From contig JAURVB010013808.1 of assembly GCA_033002965.1 (NCBI GenBank), positions 46,193 to 110,192 of the forward strand: a stretch of DNA of 64,000 nucleotides. Reading direction: 5' to 3'. The notes under the pieces are model-generated. The model was not told the origin of the DNA. It worked only from the letters and a program-made list of their open reading frames with translations, and did no database searches. Source of the DNA: Piper betle (lineage: Eukaryota; Streptophyta; Magnoliopsida; Piperales; Piperaceae). The number at the start of each line of letters is the position of its first letter. Position 1 is the first letter of the stretch. Positions 33,983 to 44,772 of the stretch are shown here, one piece after another. The translations under genes were made by a program, and so were the position numbers.

Positions 33983-35812
33983 TCTGCCACCACACACACC
34001 CCCAACCTTTCCTTTCTTCTTCCCCAAACCCTTGCCACGCGCTGCCACTGCGCATGCCACCTCTGCTACCGTGGACGCCTGCCCGGCCGCCGATCGTCGC
34101 CCCTAGCCCCGCCACGGCGTCGCTGTGCTGCCACGACCATGACCGGCCACAATCCGGCCACCACAACGTGAGGAATCGCCGCGGTGATGTAGTACTTTCG
34201 TCGCCGATCGTCACCACCACGATCAGGTGGTCGGCTCGACGTCCTTGATCCTCCAGCGACCTTCCCCGACCGGAGCAGAGGCCAACGCCGCCCTGGCCGG
34301 CCGGATCTAGCCACCTATCGCCGCCGGCTCTGTTTTGCCATTTTTCAGCGAGCTGCCGAGTCCATCGACCTCGTCGACCTCGTAGATGAGTCGGGCTCGC
34401 CGAGTCGGTTCCAAGGGTACCCAACACGACCAATTCCAGTCAATAGACGTCCCCGGCGACGGAACTCTAGCCGTTGCCGATTGCCGACTACGTGAGGTAT
34501 AATTACCTCCGATTGAGTTATTTAAAATTGATTATGATTGTTAGCATAACATGCTAGAATTGAATAATCGTCATGATAAATGTATGAGTATGAGTGTAGT
34601 GATGATTGCATGATGCAATTAATTGAGAATGAATAGTGAGTGATCTAATGAGGTAGATCGAGTTGAGCATGATAATGGAGTAATGTAACTTAGGAAGAAT
34701 ACAATAAAATCGGTAGGAATAGGATGAGTTAGAATTATTTTCATGTTTATGATTATTGATTGTGATTGATGTTTATTGAGTTTGATGCATCATTTAGTTA
34801 GTGGGAGTTAGTATTTAGTTTGATGTGTAGGTGGAGAAATCGACTGCACGTACCATGCAGAGGATGCCGTACCATGCAGAGGATGCCGTGACAGTCAAAG
34901 CGGGCTCTCGATTAGTGCCAGTGGACTGTTTCATTCCCGAGGGATCCTGACAACTCAACGTTTGAGTTCCTCACACCCGAAAAACGTGGAGGTATACGGG
35001 TACTGTTTAGTACAGCGCATATCCGGACTTGTGGTTCAAAGGGTATTAAAGGCGACTGCCTGAGAGTACTCGGCCTTCGTGCTCAAGGCCAGGAGAAATA
35101 TGGAGGTAAGAAGAGGGCTTAGGATAAAGTTTCACGAGAAGTACTGAAAAAGAAGTGCCGAGAGTGGCACAGTACCAGCAGCAGATCAGTAAGTTTGGGA
35201 TGCTACCGGGTCTGCAGCCCAGCGGCTCCTCAGTAGTGCCCTTCAAACTGTTCACGTGGAGTATATGATATTTTCTTTCATTTGAGAGTTTGCTCTCAAA
35301 GCCAGTTTATTATAGTTATTTTCTTTTCAGACCAGTAACGCTTGTTACATGCTATGATTAAATATTTGAGGCATGACAATGACATGAAATGAAATGATCA
35401 GAGTAGCGCAGCAAAAGTGTGATGGGTTAGGACCCAAAGTTCAGAGAATGATGAATATAGTAGATTAGAAGTCTATGTGAATGCTATTGTTGCTATGCGT
35501 ATTTATGTTTGAATATATGATTTTGACAGGGTGGCCCCTAATTGCATTTTTAGGCAAAATTCTGTCCCTTTCGTTTTAGAAGTTTTTACCAATTTTGATT
35601 GTAATTGTGTTGGTGTGAAAATTGGTTGCATGTCATCCATGTAGTATCCTGTTAGGGTTTTATGCATTCATACATACATATAGCAAGTTGGATCTTCATC
35701 TTAAGACGCCGAGATTGGATCCGCACGAGTTAGGTTCGTGTTAGCAGACCTAACCAGGGCCTGTAACATGCCGGTTTGGTTTACGAGTGTGAACCGGATT
35801 TGGGGTGTTACA
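33983..35812 (+). repeat. Family-2 3' LTR, truncated and rearranged
   Basis: Begins at the point corresponding to about 31110 of the 5' LTR, so the first 445 bp are gone. It lacks further internal blocks: at about 34450 the 'gccggaaaatcgacggaaga' stretch, and at about 34831 everything between 'gatgtgtaggt' and 'ggagaaatcgactgcacg'. It has an 18-19 bp tandem duplication near 34852-34888 ('ccatgcagaggatgccgt' twice). It ends in GGGGTGTTACA at 35812. Confidence 0.88.
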
Positions 35813-35817
35813 ATACC

Positions 35818-37117
35818 AAATGCTAATTGAGAGGCAACGATTGACATAGGAATGACTAAAACATCGTGAGTAATTTTTCTCAAAATAAGATATTTTACTA
35901 TGTTCAATCTCTACCGTGATAATATATCAAATTGTTTATTTACTATACTACAAAAGAAATAGTTGGTTCATCCAAATAATTCTCTAAATCAGTTCGTGTT
36001 AGCTTATTTGATGAACATTTTATAATTAAGTTGCTTACTTCTTATAATCTCCTACTTGGGTCTCCAATAAGGAGAATACTTGATGAATTTTCAATTTAAT
36101 AAAGGGTTTGTTTGACATACATCTAGTTATATATTTCACATTAATATTATTTTTTGAATTTTTCCATTGTAATATTATATTTCTTTATTCAAATATTTTT
36201 TTTAAAAAGTGATTTTAATTTTTGTGCTAATTGACATGAGAGAAACTAAAAAATAAAAGAGATAATGATTATATAAATAAGATATTAGTTATTTGTGATT
36301 AAAAAATAATATTTATAATGAAAAAAATAATTTATAATAAAATAAATATGAGATGAAAATAATTTCCTATATTAATGGAATTTTGACTATGTGCCCAACT
36401 TGACCAAAGAATTTCAAGACTTTTTACCTGGGACATGGACAATGCCTGGACAAACGTCCAATTGACGCCCAACCCTAGATATGACGCTCAATTTTAAAAC
36501 ATTGATTTGACTCAATTACAAAATAGTCGTTTTAAAGTTCTATCAAACTCGATTCGATCCTACTCAAAAAGACTCGATTCGGCATCAAATCAATTCTAAT
36601 TAACTCGATGTTCAATACAAACCTGTAATAAGTTTTGCCTTTTAACAATAAATGGATTATATAACATTAAAAATTATAATTTAGTTTAAAAATAATTAAA
36701 TCAAAATAATTTAATAGTTATTATATGACTAATAATTATAAAAAATATAATTTCTAGCTTTACAAAAATATTAAAAAATATTGTATTATATAGAACAAAC
36801 TAGATTTTTAAATTTATGGCGATGAAGCTTGAACAAAATTGCTGTTCAACTCGAACTTGATCAGGCTTGACGAGACTCAAACTTGAACTAAAATAACACG
36901 ATTCGAAATCATATAACTAGAAACTGTATAAGTTTGAGTTAGATGAAACTCCACTCAACTCGGCCCATGCCCAATATTTATTCTATTAAAGATAAACTCG
37001 AATAGTCGAGTCCACTTCGTGGGCAGGTGGGGTGGGAGGGGAGGGTTTATTAGACTTTAGATTATCATGTATCATCCTTGGGTATTTTATGAACAAATCA
37101 TAAAAAAAAAATTAACT
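35818..37117. other. AT-rich intergenic sequence, nothing recognised
   Basis: No frame with a recognisable domain and no repeat shared with the rest of the window. 36820-37000 contains scattered 'aactcgaa' words but no clear unit. Confidence 0.55.
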
Positions 37118-37122
37118 AAAAC

Positions 37123-40043
37123 TGTAAAACCCACGATTCGAGTTAGGGTTTTATATTCAGAACCGGTCGGTTCGACCGTTATTTTCGAGTCGAGTCAATT
37201 TCAGAACACGTGTACTGAGCCGACGCCGGTCTCGTGTATGAGCCATGAGGGTCATGTGTACCCAAGTATATAATGATAACGTCATGAACACAGCAGAAAA
37301 GAACGAGTTATCAGAATATATGAGAGTATGCAGTTCTTCTTTTTTATTATGATATATAATAGATCGTAGAATTAGTTTTAAGTCGTTTACCGTGTTAGGA
37401 TGCGTTACATGCATTTTGGGTGGGTTGATAGTTCTAGGGCATGTCATTATGATTTTTTGGTGTTGTTTGATTTTATGGGATTTTTCCCATATTTTTTGGA
37501 ATTGTTTTACTACTTAAATATTATTTTTGACTCGAGTCGAAGACGAGTCAAGTAATATTTACGACTTTGCCACCACACACCCCCGCACCCTTCTTTTCTT
37601 CCCCGACCCTTACCTCGACGTGCCGCCCTTGTGCACGTTGCCGCCACCGCTGCCGGCGCCACCTGGCCGCCGAACGTCGCCGCCTAGCCCCGCGATGACG
37701 TCGTCGTGCTGCCCCGACCAAGTTTGACCCCCATCGGGCCGCCGTGATGCGAGGAAGCCACGCCATCATGCCGCGCCCACATTGCGCTTCCGTCGCCTAT
37801 TCTCGCCGTCGACGACCAGCACCGCCGCGATCGGTCGGTCGCCTCAGCACCCTTAGCCCTCCAGCGACCTTCCCCGACTGGAACGGAGGCCATCGCCGCC
37901 GTGGCCGGCCGGATCTAGCCACCATCAATGTCGGCTTGTTTTTATGCATTTTTCGTGAGCCGCCACCTCCGTTGGCCGCGTCGACCTCGAAGATGAGTCG
38001 GGCTTGCCGAGCCGGTTCCAAGGGTTCCCAACACGACCACTTTCCGGCCAGTAGACGCCGCCGGTGACGGTCGCTGGAAAACCGCCGGAAGCTGCCAGAA
38101 AACCGCGGGAAACCTTTGGAAAACCGGAATTTCTGCAATTCGCCGAAATTCACCGGATCGTCCGCGGGGCTCACCCAGTCTAGCCCGTTCAAGCTTCGGA
38201 CGCCGATGAGCGCCGAATTTGAGCTCCGAGACACGCGACGGAACCCTAGCCGTCGCCGATTGCCGACTACATGAGGTATAATTACCTCCGATTGAGTTAT
38301 TTGAAATTGATGATGATTGTTAGTATATCATGTTAGAATTGAGTAGTTATCATGATGAATGCCAAACTATGAATGAAGTTACATGATGTGATTGATAGTG
38401 CATGGAGGATAAGTAATCTAGTGAGATAAGTAAATTTGGGCATGATAATCGAGTACAACGTAACTTAGGAAATATAATTAGATTGATATTAATGGGATAA
38501 GTTGGAATTACTTTCACATTTATAATTGTTGCTTGTTATGGTTGATGATTGAATTGTGGTTGATGTTCATTACGTTTGATGCATCATTTAGTTAGCGGGC
38601 GTTAGTATTCAGTTTTGATGTGTAGGTACGGAGTAAGAGCTCGCCGCCTAGGCGTGATGATACTCTTGGAGCTTCTACCTGGTCCGTTTAGGACTCGACT
38701 ATATTTTACGTCTTTCTATTGTATGTTTATCTTATCATTTGCAGGACGGGTTAAGTAGCATTTTATTGGATCCCACTTAACTCATCTACCCGAACAGATT
38801 TCCGGATTAATAACCCCTCGAGGATGAGATCCCTTGAGGATGATTTCAAAAACAAGATCCACCACAAGTTGCCGTCGGGCTTATTATATAAATCCCTACC
38901 CAGCCCTATATATATATATATATATGTAGTTTTCGCGTTTTCAGTGAGATGAGAGATGGAGAAACCGACTGCACGTACCATGAGAGGATGCCGTGACAGT
39001 CAAAGCGGGCTCTGGATTAGTGCCAGCGGACTGTTCCATTCCCGAGGGATCTTGACAACTCCGTGTTTGAGTTCCTCACACCCGGAGAACATGGAGGTTT
39101 ACGGGTACTGTTTAGTAAAACGCATGTCCGGACTTGTAGTTCAAAGGGTACTAAAGGCGACTGCCTGAGAGTACTCGGCCTTCGTGCTCAAGGCTAGGAG
39201 AAATATGGAGGTAAGGATAGGGCTTAGGATAAAGTTTCACTTGAAGTACTGAAAAAGAAGTGCCGAGAGCGGCACAGTACCAGTAGCAGATCAGTAAGTT
39301 CAGGATGCTACCGGGTCTGCAGCCAGTGGCTCCTCAGTAGTACCCTTCAGAGTGTTCACGTGGAGTATATGATGTTTTCTTTCATATGAGAGTTTGCTCT
39401 CATAGCCAGCTTGTTATAGTTATTTTATTTTCCGGACTAGTAACACTTGTTACTGACGTGTCTTTATACTATATGTAGGTAATAATCAGAGTTGGAAGAG
39501 CCAGCTTGGACGGAGGAGCATTGTTGTCGCTTGCACACATGTCAGTCGATTGAGTGGTTATATTTTGTTTATGATACTATTATATTGTGGATGTTGTGAA
39601 ATGCTAAGACATGGTATGATATGATTGAATGTCATGAGATGATGATAAGATATGATGATGTGACATGATTGAATGTTAAGACACGATGACAAATTGTGTG
39701 AATGAAGTTACGTGATGTATAGATACATGTTTACATATATGTTTATATATAGTATTTTGACAGGGTGACCCTAATTGCACTTTTAGGGGAAATTATGTCT
39801 GTTTTATTTTAGAATTTTCATCGATTTTGATCGTAATTGTGATGGTGTGTAATTCAGTTTGTATGTCATTCATGTGGTATCATGTTAGGATTTTATGCAT
39901 TCATCCATCCGTGACGAGTAATATCTTCATTTTAAGACGCCGAGATTGGATATGCATGAGTTAGGTTCGGGTTAGTTGACCTAACCGGGGCCTATAACAT
40001 ACCGGTTCGGTTCACGAGCGTGGACTGGATTTGAGGTGTTACA
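37123..40043 (+). mobile_element. Family-2 solo LTR, plus orientation
   Basis: A complete 2921-bp LTR (TGTAAAACCC to GAGGTGTTACA) with no internal region on either side. It is flanked by a perfect 5-bp target duplication AAAAC at 37118-37122 and 40044-40048. This is the signature of recombination between two LTRs of a formerly full element. It contains the palindromic module near 37528-37560 and the GC-rich block to about 38240. Confidence 0.95.
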
Positions 40044-40048
40044 AAAAC

Positions 40049-41390
40049 AGCCTAATAACCATGGTAATCAATAAATAATGAATCAAATAACAAATAAACA
40101 GATTTAAAAATAACATATCGATATACATGCTTTTGTCATCCATTTATTAACGCACATATTTAGATCATATCATCATGCATACATATAAATCATCAATTAT
40201 GACAAATATCATGCATATTAGTCAAAAAACAATAATCAAACATGATAATCATGTAAAAAAAATATACAGATTAACAGATCATGATATAAATCGCTAATCA
40301 TTTGCATATCCAATCATCATAATTAACAAATAATTAAGATATGATTGAAACATGACGAATACAAATCAATCACTATCTTAATACGAAAATGAAGAAAAAA
40401 AGATCTGGATTTAACATAAACACTAAGTGATATGATTATCATAAGATTATACATGAAAATTATAAAAAATAGCATGTATTTAATCCATCAACACATAAAA
40501 ATAGAGAAATATATTTGAAATTCAATCAAACAAGCTCTAGATGCCAACGAAGAGTAATTCCATACATATAAATTAGATGCCAAGTCCGTTGTCACTAGGA
40601 TCAATCTTCACAGCCTATCTCCTCCTTTCTTCCACCGTCTCCTATAGTGTTATATTTTTGGGAAAGAGGTGTCGTTTTTATAGAGAAAAATGATAGAATA
40701 ATATATCCTCCATTATCTCAACAAATGAGATATTTGAGGAGAATATTTTTAAACTGAAAAGACCTAATCTAATACATAATTCTTTTTCGATATTAACTCT
40801 TAAAGATTTGATGATTAATTATGGGCGTATATTATAAAACTAACGCCAACACCATCGTATAAACTCGTACATACGGGTCGCATTTGGCACTTTTACAATG
40901 ACAACTCTGCCAGATTCTTTTTGTGTCCATCTGGCCGCCGGCCTTGACTAGATTCAGGCTGCCCACAAACACTTGTCAGATTTAAGCTGCAATTGATCGT
41001 TGTGGGTTCGCCTAGTCGACCATGCTTGCAAACCCGCCCATGTGCCTGGCCGAGTCACTACTTGTGCCGTCCCAGTTTGCGACCCGCCAGTACCAAACAG
41101 ACCCAGAGCCTTGAACTGCCCTGGTTCATGCATATCCCTGACCCGAATCGATCTTAGTCGCATAGTCTGGTCCAACTTATTTCTGAGAATTATTTAACCG
41201 CTTTCCCAATCTCAGTTGTGAATTCCGTATGACATGGTCTATTTTCTTGTTTGCGGACGACCAGAGGCAGATCCCGAGTATTCAACTACGGGCCCACAGT
41301 TGGAGGCGACAAAAATTTACATTCACTGTGAGTTGTAAAAATATATAAAAAATAGTTGATTATGAATCAACATTATTTGTAACTTATACA
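40049..41390. other. AT-rich intergenic sequence, no supported gene
   Basis: Flank between the solo LTR and the microRNA locus. A less AT-rich patch at 40860-41260 has short frames on both strands (40954-41175, 41000-41197) without known domains. Confidence 0.55.
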
Positions 41391-41605
41391 AATAAATTGA
41401 AATAGTCAATCGTGCGTTCTAACTCTGGACTGATATGAACCGTAATTGTGTCTCACATGCTTTTTGTGCTTTGCTTTATTATTCGTAAGGAGAAAACAAA
41501 TTGAAATAGTCAATTTTGAGTTCTAACTCACTATGGACTGACATGAACACGTAATTGTGTCTCACATTTTTTTGTGCTTAGCTTTATTATTCATAAGTAG
41601 AAAGC
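41391..41605. repeat. Tandem duplication of about 104 bp
   Basis: 'aattgaaatagtcaat' at 41395 recurs at 41499. Both are followed by 'gttctaactc', 'ggactgatatgaac', 'gtaattgtgtctcacat' and 'gctttattattc'. The copies differ by small indels. Confidence 0.85.
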
Positions 41606-42500
41606 GTGCCCGGGTAAATCCTTAAGTTTACACGAACCACATTCTAGATTCACAGAGCGTAAATCTCATTAACAAATAATTAGAAACGTGGCAACTGGCT
41701 AGAACTACTGTTGATGTGATGAGAACTTATTTTAATTTTTAAGTTGACCCCAAGTGATGAAAAATGAAAGTGCACCATTTAGAAGTGAACTTTCCGTTTA
41801 TATATGACTATATAGAAAGAAACGCTCAAAAAAAAAAAAAGAAAAGAGATAGTTATATTGATAAACATAGATATGAATAATATAGGTATAAATATAGATA
41901 ATATGGTAAGGCATAGGTATAGGTATAATATATATAAATAGACAGATATAGATATCGATACATAGATTAATGTTTACTAATTTTCACCATTCCTTCCGTG
42001 AGACAGCGAAAGGATTTATACATATATCAAATGTATTACTGCATTTGAATGCAAGAATTGAAAAAAAACAATATATATGATGCATGGCGATCCATTGGAG
42101 GTGAAATTAGAAATCAGTTTAGAGTGAAGAAGAACAGGCATGCACGGGCTATTTGTAATTTGATCATTTATGTACTGTTGCCTCCAATTGCTAGTCATAA
42201 CTCCATGATTGAGGTATTAGGGATGAACCATTTGCTTCCCACTTTTTTCTAGATATAACTCAACAACACAGCAATAACAAATAAAAGCTAGTCCTTGCAG
42301 ATGATGAGACGATCTAACATCACACATAAATAAGTAAAACTGCTAATAAAAAGCAATCACATGCATATACTCAAAATTTCTTGTTCATCTTCCATCGAAT
42401 ACCCACGGGATTCTGGGGACATGGATTCTAGATCCATAGAATTACAAACGTCAAAATTCTGACGCCCTCTTCTTTCATCTTAGCTTGAGATCAACAATGT
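41606..42500 (-). other. Downstream flank of the microRNA locus, possible later exon(s)
   Basis: Lies 3' of the hairpin on the minus strand. A good splice donor (minus strand CAG/GTACGC, boundary at 42577/42578) lies between it and the hairpin, so part of this region may be an intron and a terminal exon of the primary transcript. Minus-strand 'TTCAAATGCAG' ending near 42036 is a possible acceptor. No protein frame is supported. Confidence 0.3.
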
Positions 42501-42703
42501 ACACGCATTGGCAGAGTTAACCACGTGATCAAAACATGGTAAATTAATTAGCCTGAAAATACATATTCACGCGTACCTGTTTCTTCTGTCTTGTATGATA
42601 ACAGATTCATCCTGTAGAAGGAAATCTATGTATTAGTTTCAAGGAAGTAAATAATAAGAGCAAGAGATTTGATGAAAAGAAATGGGAAAGAGGCATTTAA
42701 GGT

Positions 42704-42724
42704 GATGACAGAAGCATAGAGAGC
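42704..42724 (-). ncRNA. miR156/157 star strand (3p arm)
   Basis: Begins GCTCTCTATGCTTCTG on the minus strand and resembles known miR157 star strands. It differs from perfect complementarity at the bulge opposite the 'GAT' of the mature strand. Confidence 0.8.
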
Positions 42725-42766
42725 ACAAAGGAGGGAGATGCTGGTATGCTTTGCATCTCGTCGTCT

Positions 42767-42787
42767 GTGCTCTCTATCTTCTGTCAA
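42767..42787 (-). ncRNA. Mature miR156/157-type microRNA (5p arm)
   Basis: 21 nt on the minus strand beginning with T and ending GAGAGCAC, the conserved end of this family. A 5' U fits loading into AGO1. Processing positions are predicted from the family consensus. Confidence 0.9.
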
Positions 42788-42855
42788 CATCCTTTGAATC
42801 ACGCTTATTCCACTTCTCCCAGTAGAGAAGTACAAGCATGTTTATATATAATTAT

Positions 42856-42878
42856 AATTAGATAGAGAAAGAGAGAGA
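42856..42878 (-). repeat. CT microsatellite in the presumed 5' leader of the microRNA transcript
   Basis: The plus strand reads 'gatagagaaagagagagagg', so it is a CT-rich tract in transcript sense, lying between the TATA box and the hairpin. Confidence 0.8.
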
Positions 42879-42937
42879 GGACAAGGCATAGAAGTGCGAG
42901 TAGGAAACTGGGTGATTGAACAAGAAGGCCCTGTGCC

Positions 42938-42950
42938 TCTATTTATAGAG
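42938..42950 (-). promoter_or_regulatory. TATA box of the MIR156/157 gene
   Basis: The minus strand reads CTCTATAAATAGA, a near-perfect plant TATA box, about 150 bases upstream of the mature microRNA. Transcription would be expected to start about 30 bases downstream, near 42910-42918. This is inferred from motif and position. Confidence 0.75.
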
Positions 42951-43199
42951 GGTAGTAAAGTGATAAAGAGGAGTATCGTCATAATCAAATTTTGCAGGGC
43001 AGCTGAATTATGTAGAGATATATAAGATTGTTTTTCAATGCAGATATACTTGTAGAGATTATATATGCATTCAAGAATCTCAAACAGTAAGTTCACCTTT
43101 AATACGTTTGGATTTGGCGATTTGTGGTCGGTATGTATGGCGGTGGCCCAACACCGAATCATGAGCTACACTATCTCAGTGCTTCCGGCCGGTGGGATA

Positions 43200-44767
43200 T
43201 GTCTTACTGGATTACTTGCTTAAACCCCATGTAGTCAAAAGTTGCTGCTCCATTTGCCTCTAATATGTTCCACCAATATATATAAAGGTTCTAGCTTAGT
43301 ATGCGATTGGGGATGTGAATGTTTAACATATCTACTTTAATTAGTAAAATCGTATTTTGATAAAAATTAAGTGACACTCAATTAAAAAACAAAAAAAACA
43401 TAAAATAATAAATCGAATCAGTTTAGTCTGGGATTTTCAATCATACTAGGAAAGGAACGTAAATAAATACTCAATTTTAAGAAAATAAATAGAATTTTGA
43501 TCGCATATATATATAAAATTCTGTGATAAATCATATTTCATGGAAGCTGTTACTACGGCTTGGAGGAAGATTATTTATATATTTCGAGTTCCATCTTAAA
43601 CACAAGTAAGTGATTCATTTTTAGCATTTTAACTTCTTATTAGTGTCCATTTTGAACATGAAAGTCTATCTCTAATATATTATATCATTGTAGTCTATGT
43701 CATTAGCCAAATAAGAGCCTATCTATAAAACTTAAACCTATCTCTAACAATATGTGAGGCCAAATAAGAGCCTATCTATAAAACTTAAACCTATCTCTAA
43801 CAATATAGCTCACATATAACGTGCATCTTTCGTACTATGTCCGATATTTGAGACTAGAGATGCGATACAATCATGTTTGGCGAAATACTCAGTTCAATTA
43901 ATTTAGCTCGTCTCCTTATAATATGGAATGGGCTGCCCATAAATTTTAATGATTCTTACATCATTTGGAGCTATCTAAATTCTGGAATTACCCATTTTTT
44001 CCCTGAAGAAAGAAAAAAGGTTTAAGAAAGAACTGAGTTAAACTGGGTTGGGTTGTCGTCAAGGGGTTGACTTAACGGCTAGGCTCAAATGTAATTGTAT
44101 CAAACACAAACTATGCATGAACATATAGAATACATTTTCAAGATGCTTAAACTCTACTCTATAAATATAACTTGTTCGTTGTTATAGAATGAAATTTGAC
44201 TTAATTTAGGAAGCAAGCTGTATGGCAGATAACGTAATACTCAATTACGATCCCACATTGCCATTGTTGAGCAACTAAAATCCCACCCAACAAAGTCCCT
44301 AAATAAATCACCACTTTAATATAACAATAATCGTCCACTTGCGGGAAAAAAATATGTACTGTTTTTAGTTGTCACAAGTGAATAGTTTTTTAATTATTAA
44401 AACAGGCGATCCACTGTGTCTAGTCATGTTTTTTCAGCAATGCGTATGTATGTTCACCAAATTATGCACAACATTACTAAAGGCCTCGGCTAAGAGCCAT
44501 GCCGAAAAATATTTGATATAAATGAGCCTTCCATGATGAGGTTATATAAAAACATCGGTTGTCTTTTTGGTCAGCTGTCGGTCATGTTTGCTCACTTTTA
44601 ATACCGGTACACGTCTGTCCTCCGCCAGTCATCATGCAAGAAATAGCTAAAATCACCCAAGCTTTTCAAATGCCCCGGTCATAGTCTAGAAAATGACAAA
44701 ATCATATGATTAGTTTACCTAAAATTTCATAACAACCGTTGGTCTATATATAAAATTATAAATGAGT
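43200..44767. other. Upstream flank of the microRNA locus, no gene seen
   Basis: AT-rich sequence between the likely promoter and the minus-strand solo LTR. It holds a perfect tandem duplication (43706-43806) and no frame with a known domain. Distal promoter elements may lie here but cannot be identified by eye. Confidence 0.5.
43706..43806. repeat. Perfect tandem duplication, 53-bp period
   Basis: The unit beginning 'gccaaataagagcctatcta' at 43706 repeats at 43759 with no difference over 48 bases, so the duplication is recent. Confidence 0.95.
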
Positions 44768-44772
44768 AGGGA

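Larger units (their letters stand above)
30665..35812 (+). mobile_element. Family-2 LTR retrotransposon, internally deleted
   Basis: A plus-strand element with a full 5' LTR (30665-33564), a primer site, about 415 bp of internal leader, and then directly a 5'-truncated second LTR (33983-35812). The flanks ATACA (30660-30664) and ATACC (35813-35817) match at four of five bases, consistent with a decayed target duplication. All protein-coding sequence is missing, so the superfamily cannot be read from this copy. The long LTR with an iMet primer would fit several plant lineages. Confidence 0.85.
42695..42795 (-). ncRNA. MIR156: MIR156/MIR157 precursor hairpin
   Basis: The minus strand folds into a plant microRNA precursor. 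The 5' arm carries the mature sequence (42787-42767), whose last 20 bases read TGACAGAAGATAGAGAGCAC, identical to known miR157/miR156-class members. The 3' arm carries the star strand (42724-42704, CTCTCTATGCTTCTGTCATC within it). The two arms pair with one bulged or mismatched position plus end mismatches. Above the duplex a second stem (GAGATGC with GCATCTC) closes a short loop. miR156 represses SQUAMOSA-promoter-binding-like (SPL) transcription factors and controls the juvenile-to-adult phase change. The plus strand could also fold, but the canonical mature sequence lies on the minus strand. Family assignment is firm; the locus number is not determinable. Confidence 0.95.

Noticed and set aside
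42704..42787. MicroRNA read from the plus strand
   Set aside because: The plus strand also folds, but its 5' arm has an extra C and A (gaagcatagagagc) relative to the conserved mature sequence. The exact family sequence and the TATA box are both on the minus strand.
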